From NCBI GenBank assembly GCA_905221605.1, contig CAJNDS010002133.1, positions 421,365 through 485,364 on the forward strand: a DNA stretch of 64,000 nt. The letters run 5' to 3'. The position numbers and the translations under genes were made by a program. The notes beneath the pieces were generated by a model. That model saw nothing but the letters and a program-made list of their open reading frames with translations, had not been told where the DNA came from and searched no databases. The first letter of the stretch is position 1, and the number at the start of each line of letters is the position of its first letter. Of the stretch, positions 45,912 to 54,500 are shown piece by piece. The DNA comes from Symbiodinium natans (lineage: Eukaryota > Sar > Dinophyceae > Suessiales > Symbiodiniaceae).

Positions 45912-47363
45912 TCATGGGCAGGGTAAGCAAGCCAACAGGCACGAGGACAAAGAGTAGCTTCGGGACCTTGTGCGCCAGTAGTCCTGAATCTTCAGGTGGC
46001 GGCCTGTCTCCACGAACTGCTTGAAGTAGTTGTCGACGAAGTCGACGATCTCGGCCGGACCATTCTCCTTGTCCATGATGGCCGCAGCTTCGCGGACTTT
46101 GCTGCAGATCTCCTGGTTGTTGACGCACTTTTGGATGGCCTCGGCGACGTCGGAGGGCTGGAGCTCGAACATGGTCTTCAGGCCCACGCCTAGGCCAAGG
46201 CGGTTGATGCGCTCCGCGTGTTCAGGCTGGTCGAAGCAAATGGGGAGAATCACTGTTGGCACACCAGACCTCACCGAGGCGTTCGTGGTGCCTGCGCCAC
46301 CGTGGTGGACGATGGCGCAGCAGCGTGGGAAGAGCACTCCATGCGGCGCGTACTTCATGAACAGAGCCCTGTTCTCGCAGTAAGCTCGCAGCGCCTCCGC
46401 ATCCGGCTCCCCTTCCACCAGATCCAACGACATGTCTGACCATGCTGCGCAGAAGATCCCACGAAGACCGGTGCGCTGGAGAGCTCGCAGGCACAGAAGG
46501 GTCATGAACTTGGAATCACGGGCGATCATCGAGCCGAACCCAAAGTAAACTGGGGCCTCCCCGCCCTCCAAGAAAGACTCCATGGTAGCAAACATGTCCG
46601 ATCCGAACTCAGAGCCGGTCTGAGTCTCCTTGTTGGGCAGCATGGGTCCCACGCGTATGATGTTGCTGCTGAACTCCGCTGGGATCGGCTGGTGATACGC
46701 AGCCGTTTCCATGACGGCCACGCGGAAGATGGGTCGGCAGCATTTGACGTTGAGAAGGTCTCGAATGTTCGGAGCAAAGTCGCGAAGCGGCCGCTGGAGA
46801 AGCTTCTCGTACACGGGCCCATCTTGCTTCAACCAGTTCCCCAGCAGGATCTTCTCTAGAAAGTACCACATGAAGCTGGCCTGAAGACCCGTCCCAACAA
46901 TGCCCGCAATCGGCGAATACGAACGGCAGGCCACATGCCCAGAAGCCAAGAGCGTCAAGACTGCGGGAATCCGGAGCGCAACGCTCAAGGCCAGCGCGCT
47001 GCACATCTGGAGCTGGTTGAAGAGGATGAGATCGGGCTTGAACTCGAGAACCGCCTCGTATAAGCAATGGCATCTCTCCCGGATTGCTTCCGAGGTTGCC
47101 TGTTTCGCTGCCACCTCCTCAAACATTTTGCTGAAGCTTCCCTCCTCCATCGCCTTGGAGAATGCTGGGGTCTGGCAAACCTCCCGGGTACTGCGCATCA
47201 CGACGCGGAAGGGAATGTCCAGGGTCTCGGCCATGGGAAGGGTCTCCTCATCGCCGCAAGCGAGAACGCTATAGCCGGCATCTCTGAGAACCTTGCACAT
47301 GACGATGTAGGGCTGGTTGTCTCCACGCGAGCCAACGAAAGCCACAAGAACGCGTCGTGCCAT
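45912..47363 (-). CDS. UDP-glycosyltransferase, sterol 3-beta-glucosyltransferase-like (copy 2)
   Basis: 483 codons, differing from copy 1 at only a few residues (for example VAAKQATSEA in place of VSAKQATPEA near residue 85, and Ser for Ala at 148). All signature motifs (GSRGDNQPY, FGFGSM, HHGGAGTT, FDQP) are unchanged and the frame is intact. Copies 1 and 2 share the same C-terminal tail, ending CLLACLPCP, and are closer to each other than to copy 3. Confidence 0.93.
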   Translation of the reverse strand: MARRVLVAFVGSRGDNQPYIVMCKVLRDAGYSVLACGDEETLPMAETLDIPFRVVMRSTREVCQTPAFSKAMEEGSFSKMFEEVAAKQATSEAIRERCHCLYEAVLEFKPDLILFNQLQMCSALALSVALRIPAVLTLLASGHVACRSYSPIAGIVGTGLQASFMWYFLEKILLGNWLKQDGPVYEKLLQRPLRDFAPNIRDLLNVKCCRPIFRVAVMETAAYHQPIPAEFSSNIIRVGPMLPNKETQTGSEFGSDMFATMESFLEGGEAPVYFGFGSMIARDSKFMTLLCLRALQRTGLRGIFCAAWSDMSLDLVEGEPDAEALRAYCENRALFMKYAPHGVLFPRCCAIVHHGGAGTTNASVRSGVPTVILPICFDQPEHAERINRLGLGVGLKTMFELQPSDVAEAIQKCVNNQEICSKVREAAAIMDKENGPAEIVDFVDNYFKQFVETGRHLKIQDYWRTRSRSYSLSSCLLACLPCP

Positions 47364-47408
47364 TCTTCCCGAAACTTTGCCCTGCCTGAGCTGGTGGAAC
47401 CTTTTGCC

Positions 47409-47424
47409 TTCTGAGCCAAAGACT
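47409..47424 (-). promoter_or_regulatory. Spliced-leader-like motif upstream of glycosyltransferase copy 2
   Basis: Identical to the motif of copy 1 and at the same distance from the start codon, as expected for duplicated units; it is therefore not independent evidence. Confidence 0.4.
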
Positions 47425-48787
47425 TGGGGCCGCGTGGCCGGAGTGCGGTTTTGGGGGCTTGTGGCCTAACGCCTTCAACCGGCGCGGTCCCGTGAGCCCA
47501 ATCGCCTCACTCTCCCCTGCATGGACACCTCAACACAAGCGCGTCCCGAGGAGGTGCCAGACGCATCTTACCACAAAAAATGCCGACTGAGAAGATCGAA
47601 GCAAAGCAAGGCGCAGATGTGAAGCCTACCAAGCGCATGGCCGTGCATGCTTGGCTTTTCCACGTGCGCTTTTGCATTTGCTTTCCTAAATTAAAGCAGC
47701 AGGCGTGGGTCCCGGATTGAATGCCCAGCTGCCCAGCTGGGCTTGAGATGAAACTTTTTGGCTTCGGTTGATGGAGGCTGGTCACAGTGTCTTGCGGGTT
47801 CAGGGCATCTTCACCTGATCTTGGGCTATCCGGGAACCAAAAGTGACAGAGTCGCCAGGCTGCTCGAAACAACGATGCAATCACGCTGGCTGCAGATGCA
47901 TCGGAGTACCACATGAGGTCTGCGAGTCGGACTTCCCCCAATTCACCCAGATCTCCAAGCGCGTCGACCTTCTCTCTATGGACCTAACCCTGAACCCTGA
48001 ACCCTGAACCCTAACCCCTAACCCCTAAACCCTAAACCCTAAACTCTAAACCCTAAAACCCTAAAACCCTAAAACCCTAAACCCTAAACCCTAAACCCTA
48101 AACCCTAGACCCTAGACCCTAGACCCTAAACCCTAAACCCTAAACCCTAAACCCGAAACCTCCAGATCTGAGTGTATTGGTGGTCTGCTCTACAGCCTCG
48201 AGAGGCAAAACGATGAGCGGCCTCAAAACTCGGCCCTTGCCTTTGGCAGGCCTTTGGGGCTTAGGGTTTAGGGTTTAGAATTGGGGTTTAGGCTTTAGGG
48301 TTTAGGGTTTAGGGCTTAGGGCTTAGCGTTGTTCAGGGTTAAGGGTTTCGGGGGCTTGGGGTATCAGGTTAACCGCGCGGGGTCTGCGAGCAAGCTGCAT
48401 CTACATCGAACCATTCTCTAACCACGCTACGTGCACTGGCAGAAGAGATCGTCATTGGGCAAAAAGACGGCTGGGCCCCCAGCCCTTGCCAAGAAGCAAT
48501 CACAAGTGACCCCAGATTTGTGAACTGCACCGCAGGAACTGTACGACGAAACAGAAACCTGAAAAGAAGCTGTAATTTGGATGTTCGTGCCCAACTCCGA
48601 TCTAGCCGAGTGAAAAAAAGGACAACAATCGGGAGGCCTCTTCCACCCTTGCAAAAATATATTGGTTTCAGGCGCTAGGGCATCTTTCTCCTGTAGGGCT
48701 GGAAGGAAGCCTCCCGCCTTTGATTTCGGGAATGCACCAGGCTCGCAAGCTCACCAAGCTTGTCGGCGAAGTGCAAAGTGTGTCTCC

Positions 48788-50239
48788 TCATGGGCAGGGT
48801 AGGCAAGCCGACAGGCACGAGCAGAGAGAGCAGCGTCGGGACCTTGTGCGCCAGTAGTCCTGAATCTCCAGGTGGCGGCCTGTCTCCACGAACTGCTTGA
48901 AGTAGTTGTCGACGAAGTCGACGATCTCGGCCGGACCATTCTCCTTGTCCATGATGGCCGCAGCTTCGCGGACTTTGCTGCAGATCTCCTGGTTGTTGAC
49001 GCACTTTTGGATGGCCTCGGCGACGTCGGAGGGCTGGAGATCGAACATGGTCTTCAGGCCCACGCCTAGGCCAAGGCGGTTGATGCGCTCCGCGTGTTCA
49101 GGCTGGTCGAAGCAAATGGGGAGAATCACTGTTGGCACACCAGACCTCACCGAGGCGTTCGTGGTGCCTGCGCCACCGTGGTGGACGATGGCGCAGCAGC
49201 GTGGGAAGAGCACTCCATGCGGCGCGTACTTCATGAACAGAGCCCTGTTCTCGCAGTAAGCTCGCAGCGCCTCCGCATCCGGCTCCCCTTCCACCAGATC
49301 CAACGACATGTCTGACCATGCTGCGCAGAAGATCCCACGAAGACCGGTGCGCTGGAGAGCTCGCAGGCACAGAAGGGTCATGAACTTGGAATCACGGGCG
49401 ATCATCGAGCCGAACCCAAAGTAAACTGGGGCCTCCCCGCCCTCCAAGAAAGACTCCATGGTAGCAAACATGTCCGATCCGAACTCAGAGCCGGTCTGAG
49501 TCTCCTTGTTGGGCAGCATGGGTCCCACACGTATGATGTTGCTGCTGAACTCCGCTGGGATCGGCTGGTGATACGCAGCCGTTTCCATGACGGCCACGCG
49601 GAAGATGGGTCGGCAGCATTTGACGTTGAGAAGGTCTCGAATGTTCGGAGCAAAGTCGCGAAGCGGTCTCTGGAGAAGCTTCGCGTACACGGGCCCATAT
49701 TGCTTCAACCAGTTCCCCAGCAGGATCTTCTCTAGAAAGTACCACATGAAGCTGGCCTGAAGACCCGTCCCAACAATGCCCGCAATCGGCGAATACGAAC
49801 GGCAGGCCACATGCCCAGAAGCCAAGAGCGTCAAGACTGCGGGAATCTGGAGCGCAACGCTCAAGGCCAGCGCGCTGCACATCTGGAGCTGGTTGAAGAG
49901 GATGAGATCAGGCTTGAACTCGAGAACCGCCTCATATAAGCAATGGCATCTCTCCCGGATTGCTTCCGGGGTTGCCTGTTTCGCAGACACCTCCTTAAAC
50001 ATTTTGCTGAAGCTTCCCTCCTCCATCGCCTTGGAGAATGCTGGGGTCTGGCAAACCTCCCGGGTACTGCGCATCACCACGCGGAAGGGAATGTCCAGGG
50101 TCTCGGCCATGGGAAGGGTCTCCTCATCGCCGCAAGCGAGAACGCTATAGCCGGCATCTCTGAGAACCTTGCACATGACGATGTAGGGCTGGTTGTCTCC
50201 TCGCGAGCCAACGAAAGCCACAAGAACGCGTCGTGCCAT
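48788..50239 (-). CDS. UDP-glycosyltransferase, sterol 3-beta-glucosyltransferase-like (copy 3)
   Basis: 483 codons and the most upstream copy in the direction of transcription. It differs from copies 1 and 2 at scattered residues (Lys at 82, Gln at 131, Tyr at 181, Ala at 186, Asp at 400) and in the tail (RRCSLCSCLSACLPCP). The catalytic and donor-binding motifs are unchanged. Changes are concentrated in the last 25 codons and around residue 180, consistent with homogenisation of the rest by gene conversion. Confidence 0.93.
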   Translation of the reverse strand: MARRVLVAFVGSRGDNQPYIVMCKVLRDAGYSVLACGDEETLPMAETLDIPFRVVMRSTREVCQTPAFSKAMEEGSFSKMFKEVSAKQATPEAIRERCHCLYEAVLEFKPDLILFNQLQMCSALALSVALQIPAVLTLLASGHVACRSYSPIAGIVGTGLQASFMWYFLEKILLGNWLKQYGPVYAKLLQRPLRDFAPNIRDLLNVKCCRPIFRVAVMETAAYHQPIPAEFSSNIIRVGPMLPNKETQTGSEFGSDMFATMESFLEGGEAPVYFGFGSMIARDSKFMTLLCLRALQRTGLRGIFCAAWSDMSLDLVEGEPDAEALRAYCENRALFMKYAPHGVLFPRCCAIVHHGGAGTTNASVRSGVPTVILPICFDQPEHAERINRLGLGVGLKTMFDLQPSDVAEAIQKCVNNQEICSKVREAAAIMDKENGPAEIVDFVDNYFKQFVETGRHLEIQDYWRTRSRRCSLCSCLSACLPCP

Positions 50240-50284
50240 TCTTGCCGAAACTTTGCCCTGCCTGAGCTGGTGGAACCTTTTGCC

Positions 50285-50300
50285 TTCTGAGCCAAAGACT
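50285..50300 (-). promoter_or_regulatory. Spliced-leader-like motif upstream of glycosyltransferase copy 3
   Basis: Same sequence and position as in copies 1 and 2. Copy 3 has the only unduplicated upstream flank, so the motif predates the tandem duplication. Confidence 0.4.
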
Positions 50301-50445
50301 TGGGGCCGCGTGGCCGGAGTGCGGTTTTGGGCGCTTGTAGCCTAACGCCTTCGGTCCCGTGAGCCCAATCGCCTCACTCTCCCCTGCATGGACCCCTCAA
50401 CACAAGCGCGTCCCGAGGAGGTGCCAGACGCATCTTACCACGAAA

Positions 50446-50577
50446 ATGCTGATGGAGAAGATCGAAGCAGAGCAAGGCGCAGACGTGAAGCCTACCCAGC
50501 ACAGTTCGCAGAAAGAGTCCTCGGCCGCACCTGGCGCGAGCGAAAAGGTGGGTACGAAAAGGGAGCCGGGAGCCTAA
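50446..50577 (+). CDS. Possible small divergent gene or exon cut by the array breakpoint
   Basis: A 43-codon plus-strand frame starting MLMEKIEAEQGADVKP and ending KVGTKREPGA, with a codon mix like the real genes here. The array breakpoint (about 50497) falls inside it. The first 18 or so codons are repeated upstream of genes 1 and 2 (near 44741 and 47581) but there run into unrelated sequence. If real, it is the intact parent of two chimeric fragments. No family recognised. Confidence 0.3.
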   Translation: MLMEKIEAEQGADVKPTQHSSQKESSAAPGASEKVGTKREPGA

Positions 50578-50784
50578 CATCCCAAAAGGGTCAACAAGGG
50601 TTTAGAGATTAAAGGGTTAAAGGGTTAAAGGGTTTCGGCTTTAGTTACCTTTTAAGCGGAGGAGCGGAGACCTGGTGAGACCCCTACAAGGCCCCTTGAG
50701 GTTTGCAGGCTGAGGGCTGACTTCCCCGAAGTAATTGCTACTCGGATACAGGCTTGAGGGTGTAGAGTTTAGGGCTTGGGGCTT

Positions 50785-50973
50785 AGGGTCGGAGACCTTA
50801 AACTTGATTTCCAGAAACTGTATTACTCGGATACGACTATGCCCCCCAAAATCTTCCATGAGAAAGGCCGTCCTAAACCGAGAGCACCCGTAGCGGAGAG
50901 CGTACGCCTGATCTTTCCCGAGAACATGCTACCCCTATACGCATGTCTTGACCTGAAAAAACTCAACATCTAA
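50785..50973 (+). CDS. Open stretch of unknown function on the plus strand
   Basis: A 62-codon frame with a stop at 50971-50973, in repeat-free sequence, reading for example KIFHEKGRPKPRAPVAESV and MLPLYACLDLKKLNI. There is no clear start or acceptor; GATTTCCAG and CGGAG are possible. If real, it would be the only plus-strand gene besides the fragment before it. Confidence 0.3.
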   Translation, partial: RVGDLKLDFQKLYYSDTTMPPKIFHEKGRPKPRAPVAESVRLIFPENMLPLYACLDLKKLNI

Positions 50974-51460
50974 ACCAGACCCCAGAGCACCCCAGGAACA
51001 AAAAGGGTGCCCTTTTTGGCTTAAATAAAGGGGCTTGTCAGGGAACCTAAACACTCTCTGGGTCCTAGCAAACTTGCTCAAGACTCATCCTGCAAACTCC
51101 AAGAGAGCATTTGGGCGCTTCTCAGCAATGGGTGACCCTTTTGGGGTAACTACTCTAAGGCGGCCCCAATATATTTAGAGTACCCAAAAAAGGGACCACA
51201 ATTTAGAGAACCCACCATTTGCTCCCTGAGAGCAAGTTTGGCTGGCTTTGGGTTCGGCTGGCTTCGGCTTTGCATGCCTTACAGAGCCCGGGGTCCCCCC
51301 CATTAACCCTAAACCCTAGAACCTGAAACCTAAACCCTGGGCACAGAGGGTTCAGGGTTCAGGGTTCTGGGTTCTGGGTTCAGGGTTCAGGGTTCAGGGT
51401 TCAGGGTTCAGGGTTCAGGGTTCAGGGTTTAGGGTTTAGGGTTTCGGGTTTCGGGTTTCC

Positions 51461-51541
51461 TCAAGCCCGGCAACCCTTGCAAACCTCAATCGGAACAGCA
51501 GCCTGGCTCCAGCCGCAGCCGGCGCACTTCTGCCACGCAGC
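51461..51541 (-). CDS. Terminal exon with CxxC...CxxC zinc-knuckle-like motif
   Basis: Acceptor GGCCCAG, then AAWQKCAGCGWSQAAVPIEV, CKGCRA and a TGA stop. Two CxxC pairs separated by eleven residues suggest a zinc ribbon or knuckle. It joins in phase 0 to the exon at 52530-52471. Confidence 0.6.
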   Translation of the reverse strand, partial: AAWQKCAGCGWSQAAVPIEVCKGCRA

Positions 51542-54500
51542 CTGGGCCACGGGGGTTTAGAGTCGCAGGGCTTCAGGGGTTCAGGGCTTAGGTTCTAGGG
51601 TTTAGGGTTTAGGTTTGTAGGGTTTAGGGTTTAGGGTTTAGGGTTTAGGGTTTAGGGTTTAGGGTTTAGGGTTTAGGGTTTAGGGTTTAGGGTTTAGGGT
51701 TTAGGGTTTAGGGTTTAGGGTTTAGGGTTTAGGGTTCATCGGGCTTTTGAAGCACGTTGGGGGGTTGGGTTGTTCGGTTTCGGCGGCTAAGAGGCTAAGG
51801 AGCCCGGAGTTGGGGGGTTGGAATGGATTGATTGGGGTTTCGACTTTGAACCCTAAACCCTAAACCCTAAACCCTAAACCCTACACCCTAAACCCTGAAC
51901 CCTAAACCCTAAACCCTAAACCCTAAACCTACCTGACCCCTAGGGCCTGCAAGCTTGGGAGTTAGGGCCGGGCAGCGCTTAGGGCTTTAGGATTCGGTCT
52001 GAACGGTCGTGGTTTGGGGCTTAGGGTTTAGGGTTTATGGGTTTTTTTGGGGGGTCAGGGTTGGGTTTTTGGGTCGAGGTTCAGGGTTTATTTGGTTTTA
52101 GGGTTTAGGGCTCAAGGATTGTAGGGCTTAAGGTTCAGGGTTTCCGGTTTCGGGGTTTAGGGGTTTTGCCATTTAGCGTGTTAGGCTCAGACTCAGAAAC
52201 CGCACCCATTAAATGCGACGCCGGGTAGTGCAAAACGACCCAAGGCTTGCTTGGTCTGCTCGGGTTTCGGTTTAGGGCTTAGGGCTTAGGGCTTGGGGCT
52301 TAGGGCTTAGGGCTTAGGGCTTCGGGCTTAGGGCTTCGGGCTTAGGGCTTCGGGCTTAGGGCGGCTCTGTCTTAAGCAACAGAAGGGCTGCCAACGCATC
52401 GCCAGTGAGAAGTACTGCCCCGTCGTGTGATGGCCACGATCATGCCATTGGAGCTCCACCCAGGTACTGCGCCCTTCCTCTGTTGGATGTCTCCGGCGCC
52501 GAAGATCTGCTTTCTCAGGGCTTCTTGCATCTTGCACACGATACCCTAAACCCTAAGCCCTGCACTCTAAACCCGAAACCCTAAAAGACATCTTGGTGGT
52601 TTAGGGATTCGGGTTCTTGCCCCATGAACCCAAGAAAGATCGGAACTTCGAGGGCCTTCAATGCCCTCTGGAACAAAGTGGTCCCATGTACAGAGAAAAT
52701 AGACTGCAGGGCTCAGGAAAGGTGCGCGACTCCCATCCAGAGGGCCAGCCAAGATAGCTCCTAACCCGTAGGCCTAGGTAGTTAGGCTCTTTTTGGGTGA
52801 CGATTTCATTGAACTTGGTACTTGGGTAGTTTACAGTCGCATTTATGCAACCTAAACCCTAAGGGAATAAGATTGGTGACTCTGGTCGGCCCCTGTAGGT
52901 AGTTGCCAAGGCACGTGAGAGCACCACGGCGATAGCATCCTCAGCCTGTACGTCCGGTGTCCACTGGTGTTGTGACTAATCAGGGCTTAGGGCTTTAAAC
53001 CCTAACCTTAAACCCTATAAGCCCTAAACCCTAAACCGAGGGCGGGCGTAGGGGCTTGAGGGTTCAGGGTTTCGGGGGTTGCTTTAGCCTTGGAGCCCTG
53101 TACGGCTACGTCAACCCTCAATCCCTAAACCCTAAGCTTAGCAACCCTAAACCCTAAACCCTAAACTCTAAACCCTAAACCCTAAACTCTTAGTAGGGAA
53201 GTAGGGCACCTTATCTTCCTTAAAACCCTAAGCCCTAAGCTCCAAACCTTCAACCCATGAATGTGCCAAAACGCCTCCTCATCTCCACTTGGGGGCCAAG
53301 GCCCCTTATTCTGGTGCCTGTCGGGTATCCTAAGTAAGGCCCCCTAAACCCTAAACCCTAAACCCTAAGTCCTAAGTAAGGCCATGTATTCTGATAGGAC
53401 CCCCAAAAAAGGACACACGCTGGAGAACGGTCGGGTGATTTCGGGGTTTTGAGTTTCCTTTTGCAAAGATGTCTCAAGAATGCCCAAAATCCTAAACCCG
53501 AAAAACCCTAAGCCCTAAACCCTAAAATCCCAAACCCTAAACCCTAAACCCTGTCCTATTGGCACCCTTTAGCGCCTGCTGCGTCACCCCTGGCCCAGCC
53601 AACTCTTGCAGAAGCGAGGCTGCTGCCTCCCAGGGCAGAAGGGGTTTGTGACTTTGGGGCTCAGGGGTGAGTTGGTTTAGGGTTTAGGGTTTGGGGTTTG
53701 GGGTTTGGGGTTTAGGGTTTAGGGTTTAGGGTTTAGGGTTTAGGGTTTAGGGTTTAGGGTTTAGGGTTTAGAGGTGCTATAGTCACAACAAACCGCCACT
53801 GCTGTGGTTAGATTCGCGCGTGCGCATGTCGCGATAGCAGAATCTCAGCTTCAGCATGACCCCAACGCCCTTAGGGTTTAGGGTTTAGGGTTTAGGGTTT
53901 AGGGTTTAGGGTTTAGGGTTTAGGGTTTAAGGTTTAGGGTTTAGGGTTTAGGGTTTAAGGTTTAGGGTTTAGGGTTTAGGGTTTCGGGTTTAGGGGGAGA
54001 CTGTGTTTTCCAGGTGTTCTTGTTTGCCATGAGATTAAAAAAACTCCGTCACCTACTTTGCTTGTTTCTCTGCATTCATTGTTCTTTGCGCGCTTCTTCG
54101 TTTCTGCAGATTCTGAGCAAGTGTTTGCAAATTTGTGTGAGATGTTCTTCTTTTGTCATACGGAGATAAAACTCCGTCACCTGCTTTGATTTGGCCTCAT
54201 TGTCGCTTTCATTGCCCTTTGCGAGCTTCTTCGTTTCTGTTGCTTTAATCAAGAATTCGCCTGCGTGTTCTAAGTGCTCCTGTTTGTCATATGCCTGGGC
54301 TGAAGATAAAACTCCGTCACCTACTTTACGTTTTATTTCCGCTGTCATTGTTATGTGAGTGCTTCTTCGTTTCTGTTGTTGTTCATCAAGCATTTGCCTG
54401 TGTTCTTGAGGTGCTCTGAGTTTGTCAGAATGCCTGGATACGAGGTAGAACTCCCTCAGCTATTGTGCTTTCATTCTCGTGTTCAGTGTTCCTGTGTGGT

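Larger units (their letters stand above)
42002..50497. repeat. Tandem array of three 2.8-kb units, each with one glycosyltransferase gene
   Basis: Units 42002-44800, 44801-47640 and 47641-50497 are near-identical in the gene and well conserved in the spacer, and the spacing between gene ends is 2841 and 2876 bp. The left end of unit 1 and the right end of unit 3 meet the same breakpoint as the internal junctions (…GAAGCCTACCAAGCGCATGGC next to CGTGCATGCTTGG), so the array holds exactly three whole units. Spacers carry a CCCTAAA block, a conserved roughly 95-bp island and a TTTAGGG block, with copy-specific repeat numbers. Confidence 0.9.

Noticed and set aside
43143-50290. Overlapping ORFs on both strands within the three glycosyltransferase genes
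   Set aside because: They repeat identically in each copy as shadows of the conserved GC-rich coding frame and match no family; the 483-codon frame explains the sequence.
54076-54393. A 105-codon Lys/Glu-rich protein
   Set aside because: The ORF crosses a tandem repeat whose units are read in different frames, so it is a DNA repeat rather than a protein repeat.
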